This document shows, one piece after another, positions 28,523 to 37,015 of a stretch of 64,000 nt of DNA (positions are counted from its first letter, which is position 1; every line of letters starts with the position of its first letter). The stretch spans positions 310,001 through 374,000 of the forward strand of contig NZ_JARXVG010000004.1 in the NCBI RefSeq assembly GCF_029892485.1. The letters run 5' to 3'. The DNA is from Variovorax boronicumulans. GTDB taxonomy: Bacteria; Pseudomonadota; Gammaproteobacteria; Burkholderiales; Burkholderiaceae_C. The notes beneath the pieces were generated by a model, which saw only the letters and a program-made list of their open reading frames with translations, searched no databases and had not been told where the DNA came from. The position numbers and the translations under genes are program-made.

Positions 28523-30091
28523 ATGCCGCGCTTGACTCCCTTCGCTAAGCCAAAGACCACTGCAACGCCCGCCCTGCGCGCACTTTGCGCTTCTGTTTTG
28601 ATAGCGGCCCAGGCCCTGCTGCCGATACCCGCCAGCGCGCAGATGCAGTCGATCCTGCCCGGCCTGGGCGACGGCGGTGAAATGACCGCCAGCGCCGAGC
28701 GCACGCTCGGCGACCAGATCGCCCGCGAGCTGTACCGCGACACCGATTACATCGACGATCCGGTGATCGCCGCCTACGTCCAGGAGATCTGGCAGCGCCT
28801 GCTCGCTGCCGCCCGCGCGCGCGGCGAGCTCACGCCCGAACTCGACGAGCGCTTCGCCTGGACGATCCTCCTGGGCCGCGACCGCAACATCAATGCCTTC
28901 GCGCTGCCGGGCGGTTATCTGGGCCTGAACCTCGGGTTGGTGGCCGCAGTCGGCAGCCGCGACGAGCTGGCGACGGTGCTCGGGCACGAGCTCTCGCACG
29001 TCACGCAGCGCCACATCTCGCGGATGATGAGCAAGCAGGGCAAGCAGATGCCGCTGATGATCGCGGGCCTCATCCTCGGGATGATTGCCGCCAGCAAGAG
29101 CCGCAACGGCGACGCCGGCCAGGCGGTGATCATGGGCAGCCAGGCGCTCTTCATGCAGAACCAGCTGAGCTTCTCGCGCGACATGGAGCGCGAGGCCGAC
29201 CGCATCGGCTTCGGCGTGATGACGCAGGCGGGCTTTGCGCCGCAGGGCGCTGCCGCCATGTTCGAGAAGCTGCAGTACGCCTCGCGCCTGAACGACAACG
29301 GCTCTTATCCGTACCTGCGCAGCCATCCACTCACGACCGAGCGCATCTCCGACATGCAGGGGCGCTTCCAGTTCCGCATGGACACCGCCCCCGCGCTGCC
29401 GCTCGCCATGGACCACGCGATGATCGCTTCGCGCGCCCGCGTGCTGACGCGGCCGGGCGTCGATGTGCTGCGGCTGTGGATCCAGGCGGCCGGCAGCGGA
29501 GAGTTCGCGAAAAGCTCAGCGGCCCAGCAGGCCGGCACGCTCTACGCGGCGGCGCTCGCGGCCAAGGAACTGCGCGACTACAAGGCCGCCCGCGCGCTGT
29601 CCGAGCGGCTCGTCGCGCGCACAGCAGAGGACCCTGCCGCGGCGAAGCAGGCGCGTTGGCTCGACGCAGAGATCGAACTGGCCGCAGGAGCCCCGGCAAA
29701 AGCGGCCGCTTTGCTCGATGCCAGGTCGAAGGAGCGTCCCGAGATGATCCTGGCCGCGGAAGCCGCGGCCGCAACACGCCAGCCCGCGCCCATGATTCCC
29801 GTGCTGCGCGACTGGGTGGCGGCCAATCCACGCGATGCCACGGCGTGGCGCACGCTGGGCAACCTCTACGGCGCGCAGAACGACACGCTGCGCGCGGTGC
29901 GCGCCGATGCCGAAGCCAACGTGGCGATCCTCGACTACCCGGCCGCGCGCGATCGCTTCAGGGCGGCGCAGGAACTGGTGCGCAAGTCGGGCGCGTCGAT
30001 CGACCACTACGAGGCGTCGATCATCGATACCCGCGCACGCGCGGTCGACGTGCTGGTGAAGCAGCAGGCCGAGGAGCCGCCGCTGAAGTAA
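28523..30091 (+). CDS. Periplasmic M48 zinc metalloprotease, BepA-like
   Basis: This ~522-residue exported protein has a signal peptide (basic start, hydrophobic ALCASVLIAAQALLPI, cut near PASAQ). The M48 catalytic motif HELSH is at residues 155-159, and the third ligand is in MEREADRIG. A C-terminal TPR-like helical region (~320-500) completes the BepA/YfgC plan of proteases that tend outer-membrane protein assembly. Start choice is uncertain: a GTG at 28490 is in frame, but the ATG at 28523 gives a cleaner signal peptide. It is convergent with the next gene. Confidence 0.88.
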   Translation: MPRLTPFAKPKTTATPALRALCASVLIAAQALLPIPASAQMQSILPGLGDGGEMTASAERTLGDQIARELYRDTDYIDDPVIAAYVQEIWQRLLAAARARGELTPELDERFAWTILLGRDRNINAFALPGGYLGLNLGLVAAVGSRDELATVLGHELSHVTQRHISRMMSKQGKQMPLMIAGLILGMIAASKSRNGDAGQAVIMGSQALFMQNQLSFSRDMEREADRIGFGVMTQAGFAPQGAAAMFEKLQYASRLNDNGSYPYLRSHPLTTERISDMQGRFQFRMDTAPALPLAMDHAMIASRARVLTRPGVDVLRLWIQAAGSGEFAKSSAAQQAGTLYAAALAAKELRDYKAARALSERLVARTAEDPAAAKQARWLDAEIELAAGAPAKAAALLDARSKERPEMILAAEAAAATRQPAPMIPVLRDWVAANPRDATAWRTLGNLYGAQNDTLRAVRADAEANVAILDYPAARDRFRAAQELVRKSGASIDHYEASIIDTRARAVDVLVKQQAEEPPLK

Positions 30092-30107
30092 CCGTGCGCT
30101 GTCGTGC

Positions 30108-30458
30108 TCAGCGCTTGGAGAGCAGCCCGCCCAGCGCGGCTTCGATGACGAGGCCCAGCAGCGAGTAGATCAGCGAGCCGATCAGTGCGGCCACGAAGCC
30201 GTTGACGTGAAAGCCGCCGAGCAGCCCCGAAGCCGCCCAGAACAGCAGCGCGTTGATCACGAACAGGAAGAGCCCCAGGGTGACGATGGTGACCGGCAGC
30301 GTCAGCACCACCAGCACCGGCCGCACGATCATGTTGAGGAGGCCGATGACCGCGGCCGCGATGAGTGCGGAGCCGAAGCTCGCGACCTGGACCCCCGGGT
30401 AGAGATAAGCCACCGCCAGCAGCGCGACAGCGCTGAGCAGCCATTTGATGATGCGCAT
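30108..30458 (-). CDS. Phage holin family 4 / YvlD-like membrane protein
   Basis: This 116-residue protein has four membrane helices and little else. It carries the PF04020 signature LLNMIVRPVLVVLTLPVTIVTLGLFLFVINALLFW. Despite the name, such genes are chromosomal housekeeping genes of unknown function, and nothing viral is nearby. It converges with the M48 protease gene (16-bp gap). A terminator for the upstream gene lies just before it at 30483-30525. Confidence 0.88.
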   Translation of the reverse strand: MRIIKWLLSAVALLAVAYLYPGVQVASFGSALIAAAVIGLLNMIVRPVLVVLTLPVTIVTLGLFLFVINALLFWAASGLLGGFHVNGFVAALIGSLIYSLLGLVIEAALGGLLSKR

Positions 30459-30482
30459 GCGGCGCAGGATACCCCAGAGCCC

Positions 30483-30525
30483 AAAAAACGACGAGCCCCG
30501 GAGCGTTGCCGCGCCGGGGCTCGTC
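30483..30525 (-). terminator. Rho-independent terminator of the 30549-31013 gene
   Basis: A 12-bp perfect stem (GACGAGCCCCGG 30490-30501 / CCGGGGCTCGTC 30514-30525) has a 12-base loop. An A-run at 30483-30488 gives the U-tract for minus-strand transcripts. Confidence 0.9.
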
Positions 30526-30548
30526 GGGGAGTGTCCGCCTTGCCTTGC

Positions 30549-31013
30549 TTACTCGGCGAGTTCGTTCGCCAGCACCAGCAAAGCGCCCATGCCCATCACC
30601 GCGCCGGGAAAAGCCCAGCCCGATTGGTGGGCGGGGGTCTGGTCGGGGGTGACCGGTTCCAGGTCCACGCCGATCTTCGGGCGGCGTGCATCGACCACGT
30701 GGCTGGCGCCGTGCTCGCGCTTGAGTTGCTGCGTCAGCTCGGCGAGCGGGCCCTTGGCCAGCACCGGCGTCACCTGTCCGCCATTGCGCTCGAGCAGGGG
30801 CAGCATCTGCGCCTGCACCTTGCTGAACCATTTGGCGCGCCAGTTCTCGCGTGCGCTGTGGCTCACCCACTTGCTGATGCGATGCGTCATGCGCGGCGCG
30901 CAGGCCACGAGCACCCAATGGCGCGCCACGACGCTGTTCGCGTCCGGTGCGAGTTCGGCGAACTGCTCGCTGGCATACACGGCGTCGTCGACATAAAGAA
31001 TGATCTTTTCCAC
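30549..31013 (-). CDS. Conserved-looking hypothetical protein with C-terminal helix
   Basis: This 154-residue protein starts MEKIILYVDDAVYASEQF, with an alternating strand/helix pattern suggesting an alpha/beta (possibly universal-stress-like) fold. A hydrophobic segment lies near the end (WAFPGAVMGMGALLVLA). A segment RMTHRISKWVSHSARENWRAKWF is rich in Arg and Trp. I do not recognise the family. It has its own strong terminator, and a GGAGCACTC-like site lies upstream of the ATG. It lies 94 bp downstream of the riboswitch-controlled terC gene on the same strand and could share its transcript. Confidence 0.7.
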   Translation of the reverse strand: MEKIILYVDDAVYASEQFAELAPDANSVVARHWVLVACAPRMTHRISKWVSHSARENWRAKWFSKVQAQMLPLLERNGGQVTPVLAKGPLAELTQQLKREHGASHVVDARRPKIGVDLEPVTPDQTPAHQSGWAFPGAVMGMGALLVLANELAE

Positions 31014-31107
31014 GAGTGCTCCTTCGGATAGTTAGAGTGGCAGAGACTGGTTCGGACAGGAAAGTTTCTCAGCGAAGCTTCTGGCGTTCAATGGGGTATG
31101 CCAGCGC

Positions 31108-31854
31108 TCAGCCGGTCGTCACAGCCGTTGCCGGCTTGTTGCGTGCCTGGCGCATGGCCACCCACTTGCCGACCGCGAGCACCAGCAGTGCACCGCCGAT
31201 GCCGGCTGCGTACTTGATCGTGTCGGTCTGCGGCACCTTCGGCACCCAGGTCCAGTTGGCGGGATTCGCCAGGGCCGGGTCCGAGACGGCCATCGTGCCG
31301 GCGATCCAGCCCAGCAGCATGCCGCCCAGCGTGATGATCAGCGGGAAGCGGTCCATCAGCTTGATGACCAACTGGCTGCCCCAGACGATTATCGGAATGC
31401 TCACCAGCAGGCCGAAGATCACGAGCGGCATCTGGTGGCCTTCGCCTGCGCCTTGCGCAGCGCCGGCGATGGCGATCACGTTGTCCACGCTCATCACCAG
31501 GTCGGCCACGATCACGGTCTTGACGGCGCCCCACAGCTTGTCGCTGCCGGTGATGTTGCCGTGCGCGTCGTCATGCTCCGGCGCCAGCAGCTTGATGCCG
31601 ATCCACACCAGCAGGATGGCTCCCACCAGCTTCAGGAACGGAATGGCCAGCAGCGTGAGCGCGAAGAAGATCAGGATCACGCGCAGGATGATGGCGCCCG
31701 CGGTACCCCACAGGATGCCTTTGGTGCGTTGGGCCGGCGGCAGCTTGCGGCATGCCAGCGCGATGACGACGGCGTTGTCGCCACCGAGCAGGATGTCGAT
31801 CATGATGATCTGACCGACAGCGACCCAGAACTCCGGGGTCATGAACAGTTCCAT
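31108..31854 (-). CDS. TerC-family membrane protein (copy 2), riboswitch-controlled
   Basis: This 248-residue protein starts MELFMTPEFWVAVGQIIMID; a GAGGAA site precedes this ATG, and upstream in-frame ATGs lack one. About seven helices carry ILLGGDNAVVIALACRKLP and LVMSVDNVIAIAGAAQG, the paired Asp-Asn motifs of TerC proteins. A yybP-ykoY element in its leader ties it to manganese. With that, manganese export (or metal handling for exported proteins), as for Alx or YkoY, is the best inference. The central insert PEHDDAHGN is acidic/His-rich and could contact metal. Confidence 0.9.
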   Translation of the reverse strand: MELFMTPEFWVAVGQIIMIDILLGGDNAVVIALACRKLPPAQRTKGILWGTAGAIILRVILIFFALTLLAIPFLKLVGAILLVWIGIKLLAPEHDDAHGNITGSDKLWGAVKTVIVADLVMSVDNVIAIAGAAQGAGEGHQMPLVIFGLLVSIPIIVWGSQLVIKLMDRFPLIITLGGMLLGWIAGTMAVSDPALANPANWTWVPKVPQTDTIKYAAGIGGALLVLAVGKWVAMRQARNKPATAVTTG

Positions 31855-32029
31855 AGATTCCTCTTTGTCTTCGCGCCGTTCCTGCCGTTCCTTGTTGGAT
31901 CCCGACGGGCAGGCGCATACCGATGCGTTTCGATTCATCCTGTGCGGGGTGGATCGAAAGCGAGGACATGGAGACGCCAGGTGACACCGGGGACTCGCGA
32001 ACGCTTCGACCAAACCTGCGCAGGTTCAA

Positions 32030-32162
32030 ATCGAAGGTCTTGCTCAACAGCGTCTGCGCCAGTGCGCATGCGTTGTCCGAAAGGCCGGAAGTGTTGTGCT
32101 TCGTATTGACGACCTGTCGATTTCCGCCGTTGTGGACGGCGGTCGGGAGCTACTCCCCTTCG
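32030..32162 (-). promoter_or_regulatory. yybP-ykoY manganese riboswitch upstream of terC copy 2
   Basis: On the minus strand the leader begins AAGGGGAGTAGCTCCC (32145-32160), the conserved 5' part of the yybP-ykoY aptamer. It then has CAGGTCGTCAATACG and ends GCAAGACC (32036-32043), the usual 3' end. Size (~130 nt), order and the downstream TerC gene all fit. A palindrome AACCTGC/GCAGGTT (32013-32026), flanked by CTTCGA/TCGAAG, follows at once and may be part of the switch. The rest of the 31855-32348 interval shows only a TTTCGAT/ATCGAAA repeat (31928-31959) and a weak minus-strand promoter (TTGCCA at 32200, TTTAAT at 32176, 18-bp spacer). Confidence 0.85.
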
Positions 32163-32348
32163 TGGGCGGGATTAAAGCATTTAAGGTCGCGGCGTGGCAA
32201 TCGAAAGTTTTCAGGCATTCAAAGAGAACCGCCCGGCAGCGCGCATGAACAGGGGCCGCCGTGCTATCTGATCTATAGCGTTCATGTCCCTTCGAGGCTG
32301 CGGGACATTGGCGGACTATGATCGCCGCTCGCTGTTTTTTCACTGTCC

Positions 32349-32813
32349 ATGGCCGCCATTCACATCACCGACATCGAGGCCGCCATCAACCACTGGCGCA
32401 CGAAAAGTCCCTCGCCCGACGGCATCACGCTGGCGCCCGAATTGCGCGCGCTGGCCGAGGTCTACGCGCTCATGGTGTTCCACCACGAAGACGAGGTCGA
32501 CGAGGTCGGCTTTCCGCCCAAGGCCTGGGCCGCGTGGCTCGACTGGTACCACAGCACCCCCGACACGCCCTGCATCGCGATCTGCTCCACCAGCCAGGGC
32601 GACGACGAATGCAAGGGCTGCGGACGCAGCTTCGACGAGGTGCAGCACTGGCCCGCGATGTCGCCGGTCGAGAAGCGCGTGACCTGGCGCCGCATCACCA
32701 TGGAAGACTCGGCTTGGCGCTTCAACAGGTACGCCGAGCGGGCGCGCGAAGCGGAACCGCCGCAATGGCCCGACGATCCGGCCGAACCGCTCGGCCCCGA
32801 CGACACACCCTGA
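32349..32813 (+). CDS. DUF3717-DUF1289 two-domain protein
   Basis: This 154-residue soluble protein has an N-terminal helical part (HITDIEAAINHWR, ELRALAEVYALMVFHHEDEV) resembling DUF3717. The DUF1289 segment follows with its cysteine pattern: PCIAICSTS, then ECKGCGRSFDEV and the closing MSPVEKRVTWRRI. The four Cys probably bind zinc or an iron-sulphur cluster. The biochemical role of either domain is unknown. It starts a two-gene unit with the DUF2007 protein 13 bp downstream. Confidence 0.8.
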   Translation: MAAIHITDIEAAINHWRTKSPSPDGITLAPELRALAEVYALMVFHHEDEVDEVGFPPKAWAAWLDWYHSTPDTPCIAICSTSQGDDECKGCGRSFDEVQHWPAMSPVEKRVTWRRITMEDSAWRFNRYAERAREAEPPQWPDDPAEPLGPDDTP

Positions 32814-32826
32814 AAAGGGGCCCCGC

Positions 32827-33132
32827 ATGCGTCGCCTCGCCCAAGCGCCCAATCTTGCGATCGCGACGCTGTGGGTGCACGCCTTGCGCGAGGACGGTGT
32901 CGAAGCCACGGTGCAGCGCGAGTTCCTGGGCGCCGTCATGGGCCAGCTGCCGCCGGACCAGTGCCTGCCCGAGATCTGGATCGACGACGAGAGCCAGTTC
33001 GAGCGCGCGAAGGAATTGCTGCACGCGGTGCAGCACCGGCCGCAGCGCAACTGGCAATGCGTCTGCGGCGAGCGGATCGAGGGCGGCTTCGAGCAGTGCT
33101 GGCACTGCGGCGAGATGATGCCGGCGGCCTAG
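32827..33132 (+). CDS. DUF2007-domain protein with zinc ribbon
   Basis: This 101-residue protein combines an N-terminal DUF2007 (PII-like fold: ATLWVHALREDGVEATVQREFLGAVMGQLPPDQCLPEIWIDDESQFERAKELL) with a C-terminal zinc ribbon (CVCGERIEGGFEQCWHCGE). AAGGGG lies upstream of its ATG. Family members are called putative signal-transducing proteins, but no partner is known. It is probably co-transcribed with the preceding Cys-rich gene; the stop is 7 bp from the yaeQ stop (convergent). Confidence 0.85.
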   Translation: MRRLAQAPNLAIATLWVHALREDGVEATVQREFLGAVMGQLPPDQCLPEIWIDDESQFERAKELLHAVQHRPQRNWQCVCGERIEGGFEQCWHCGEMMPAA

Positions 33133-33139
33133 GCGCCGC

Positions 33140-33700
33140 TCATTTCCAACGCAGCAGTTCGACGTCGATGCTGTTCGTGCCGTCTCCCAGCGTCAAAGTG
33201 TTCTCCTGGATCGTCGCCTGCAGCTGCATGCTGCGCTGCGCGAGTGCGGCCAGCGCCTGCGAGGCCTCGGTCGGCACGCGGTAGACCTTCAGGTTCTGCG
33301 GCCGCGTGAGCTTGTTCTCGATGCCCCGCCACCAGATCTCGGCCGCATGGTTGAAGCAGTAGACGATCACCTCGTCCGCCTTGCCGCAGGCCTTGATGAT
33401 GGGCTTGTCCTCGGGCTGGCCGACCTCGACCCAGATCTTGACCTCGCCCGTGAAGTCGCGCAGCCACACGTCGGGCTCTTCGACGTTCGACAGGCCCGCG
33501 CCAAAGGCCAGCGTGCCGTCGCCCTGGCAGATGTCCTGCAGCTGGTGCGCATTGAGCGCGAGCGCGACGAGGCGGATCATCATCCGCTCGTCGGTTTCGC
33601 TCGGGTGGCGCGCCAGAGTCAGCGCATGGTCGGCGTAGTAGCCGTGGTCGATGTCGGCCACCGCGAGGGTGGCCTTGAAGATGGTGGATTTGAGGGCCAT
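33140..33700 (-). CDS. yaeQ: YaeQ-family protein
   Basis: This 186-residue protein has the YaeQ pattern: MALKSTIFKATLAVADIDHGYYADHALTLARHPSETDERMM at the start, DVWLRDFTGEVKIWVEVGQPEDKPI in the middle and MQLQATIQENTLTL near the end. YaeQ has a PD-(D/E)xK nuclease-like fold of unknown function; the Glu/Lys of KIWVEVGQ sit where the nuclease residues would be. I chose the ATG at 33700 because it starts the conserved domain. The frame continues upstream into a gene relic. Confidence 0.92.
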   Translation of the reverse strand: MALKSTIFKATLAVADIDHGYYADHALTLARHPSETDERMMIRLVALALNAHQLQDICQGDGTLAFGAGLSNVEEPDVWLRDFTGEVKIWVEVGQPEDKPIIKACGKADEVIVYCFNHAAEIWWRGIENKLTRPQNLKVYRVPTEASQALAALAQRSMQLQATIQENTLTLGDGTNSIDVELLRWK

Positions 33701-33742
33701 GGGTGCGCGAGTGTATGCCCGCGCTCCATGGGCCTCAGACGC

Positions 33743-33898
33743 CGCCGACGCCTGCAGGCAGACCGTGCGCGGCTGGCCCACGTACTTGCCGCCGTTGTTG
33801 TCTATTCGCGTGGCGTAGCCCGGGATGACCGGCCCGAGGGTGAGACCGATCCAGCGATGGATCTTCAGCCAGAGACGTCGCAGCGGAGCGCGCTGCAT
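33743..33898 (-). pseudogene. Fused relic of PepSY-TM and TonB-receptor genes
   Basis: In frame with yaeQ and just upstream, the minus strand encodes RRLWLKIHRWIGLTLGPV (33898-33827). This is the usual first helix of PepSY-associated membrane proteins of iron uptake. It passes directly into GYATRIDNNGGKYVGQPRTVCLQASA (to 33743), which looks like the last beta-strands of a TonB-dependent siderophore receptor. Neither family's remaining sequence is present. The join suggests a deletion that removed the rest of a PepSY-receptor pair. The bases up to purB (33899-34046) show only an 8-bp inverted repeat. Confidence 0.45.
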
Positions 33899-34004
33899 GA
33901 ATCACGGGGACTTCGGAGCGTCCCGCCATGGTTATCGGCTGGCACGCCCGTGAAAGGACGCGTTGGCTGGGAGTTCGGGGTTTCGGGTTTGTGTGCGGGT
34001 CCGG

Positions 34005-34026
34005 CCAACCGCTCGCCGGCGGTTGG
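34005..34026. terminator. Hairpin after purB (weak terminator candidate)
   Basis: CCAACCGC/GCGGTTGG with a 6-base loop lies 21 bp after the purB stop on its strand. There is no T-tract, so intrinsic termination is uncertain. Confidence 0.35.
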
Positions 34027-34046
34027 TGGATCGCTGCAGGAGAGCC

Positions 34047-35435
<1,389 letters not shown>

Positions 35436-35561
35436 TTAGGCGGCCGGCGATCCGTGGGGTCGTACCTACACATTGGGGTGGTTCCGGGCCCCCGGTTTTT
35501 CCGTTCACCTAAAATGATCGGCAACAGTGTCGTCAGCCAAGCGCAAAGGGAGAGAGCCTTC

Positions 35562-36173
35562 ATGAAACTGATCGGATCCGCCGCCAGCCCCTATGTGCGC
35601 AAGGTGCGCGTGGTGCTGGCCGAAAAGCGGCTCGACTACCAGTTCGTGATCGAGGACGTCTGGTCCGCCGACACCACCATCTCCAACTCCAATCCGCTGG
35701 GCAAGGTGCCCTGCCTGATCATGGAAGGCGGGGATGCGATGTTCGATTCGCGCGTGATCGTGGAATACCTGGACACGCTGTCTCCGGTAGGCAAGCTCAT
35801 TCCGCAGCAGGGCCGCGAGCGCGCCGAGGTCAAGACCTGGGAAGCGCTGGCCGATGGCGTCATGGATGCCGGCGTGCTCTGGCGCCTGGAAGCCACCTGG
35901 TCCGGCCGCAACGACCACGAGCGCAGCAGCAGCTGGATCGAGCGCCAGCGCACGAAGGTCATCGACGGCGTGGCCGCCATGTCCAAGGGCCTGGGCGACA
36001 AGCCCTTCTGCAGCGGCATCCACCTGAGCCTGTCGGACATCGCGGTGGGCTGCACGCTGGGCTGGCTGAACCTGCGCTTTCCCGATATCGACTGGCGCGG
36101 TGACCACGCCAATCTTGCGAAGCTGTACGACAAGCTCATGCTTCGCCCCAGCTTCATCGACACGAAGCCCTGA
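35562..36173 (+). CDS. Glutathione S-transferase family protein
   Basis: This 203-residue protein has an N-terminal thioredoxin-like domain (MKLIGSAASPYVRKVRVVLAEKRLDY, then NPLGKVPCLIM and the glutathione-binding DSRVIVEYLD) and a C-terminal helical domain with LSLSDIAVGCTLGWL. GGGAGAG precedes the ATG. The Ser in SPYVRKVRV is the likely catalytic residue. The protein resembles the YibF/stringent-starvation-like GSTs; its substrate is unknown. The frame is open far upstream but there it is antisense to purB. Confidence 0.9.
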   Translation: MKLIGSAASPYVRKVRVVLAEKRLDYQFVIEDVWSADTTISNSNPLGKVPCLIMEGGDAMFDSRVIVEYLDTLSPVGKLIPQQGRERAEVKTWEALADGVMDAGVLWRLEATWSGRNDHERSSSWIERQRTKVIDGVAAMSKGLGDKPFCSGIHLSLSDIAVGCTLGWLNLRFPDIDWRGDHANLAKLYDKLMLRPSFIDTKP

Positions 36174-36192
36174 CTCGGCACGACCCACGACC

Positions 36193-36215
36193 AAGGCGCC
36201 ACGCGGCGCCTTTTT
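36193..36215 (+). terminator. Rho-independent terminator of the GST gene
   Basis: AAGGCGCC (36193-36200), ACGC loop and GGCGCCTT (36205-36212) run into TTTTTCTTTTT, 19 bp after the stop. It separates the GST gene from the convergent lipid-modification operon. Confidence 0.9.
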
Positions 36216-36220
36216 CTTTT

Positions 36221-37015
36221 TCAGAGCCCGGTGAACCTGGCAACGGCCGGAAAGTAGAGCCGGTACGGCAGCAGCCGCATCAGCTTCATCCAGAACGTGA
36301 AGCGGCGCGGAAAGTGGATCTCGAACGCGCCGCGGCGCCAGCCTTCGAGCATGGCCTCGGCAGCCTGGGCAGGCGTGATCAGCGCGGGCATCGCGAAGTC
36401 GTTCTTCGCGGTGAGCGCCGTCGCCACGAAACCCGGCTGGATCACGCTCACGCCGATGCCGCGCGCGTGCAGGTCGATGTAGAGCACCTCGGCCAGGTTG
36501 GTCAGCGCGGCCTTGGTCGGGCCGTAGGCCAGGCTCTTGGGCAGCCCGCGAAAACCGGCAACGCTCGCCGTGAGCGAGACATGGCCGGCCCCACGCGCCA
36601 CGAAGCCGGGCAGCACGGCGGCCAGCACGTTCAATGCGCCGACGTAGTTGACCTGCTGGTGCGCCAGCATCTCGTCGAGCGCGAAGGCGTCGGCGCGCAG
36701 CACGCCGTAGGTGGCTGCATTGAAGAGCACGAGGTCGACGGTGCCGGCCATCTGCTGCAACTGCGCGTGGGCAGCCGCCACCTCGGCGGCATCGCGCACG
36801 TCGAGCGGCAGCACGATCACGCGCGGCGGCAGCGCGGCATCGTTGTGCAGCGCTGCGAGCTCCTCGAGCGCTTCGACATTGCGGGCCGACACCGCGACCC
36901 GCGCGCCGCTTTCGAGCAGCGCCAGCACCGTCGCGCGGCCGATGCCCGAGGAGGCGCCGACGATCCACGCGGTCTTGCCGTGCCAGTCGCCGAGCGGCGG
37001 ATTGAATGGCTTCAC
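36221..37015 (-). CDS. Short-chain dehydrogenase/reductase
   Basis: This 264-residue NAD(P)-dependent oxidoreductase has the TGxxxGxG-type motif as VGASSGIGRAT, NAA in LFNAATYG, and the catalytic Ser and YxxxK as LTASVAGFRGLPKSLAYGPTKAAL. The start is a GTG whose last two bases overlap the TGA of the MFS gene (GTGA). It is the last of five tightly linked genes with an FAD oxidoreductase, DUF1365, a cyclopropane-synthase-like protein and a transporter. A lipid-related substrate is therefore likely. A C-terminal FWMKLMRLLPYRLYFPAVARF stretch could touch the membrane. Confidence 0.9.
   Translation of the reverse strand: MKPFNPPLGDWHGKTAWIVGASSGIGRATVLALLESGARVAVSARNVEALEELAALHNDAALPPRVIVLPLDVRDAAEVAAAHAQLQQMAGTVDLVLFNAATYGVLRADAFALDEMLAHQQVNYVGALNVLAAVLPGFVARGAGHVSLTASVAGFRGLPKSLAYGPTKAALTNLAEVLYIDLHARGIGVSVIQPGFVATALTAKNDFAMPALITPAQAAEAMLEGWRRGAFEIHFPRRFTFWMKLMRLLPYRLYFPAVARFTGL

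Noticed and set aside
30108..30458. Possible prophage suggested by the 'holin' family name
   Set aside because: No other phage gene is nearby, and this family is a common chromosomal membrane protein.
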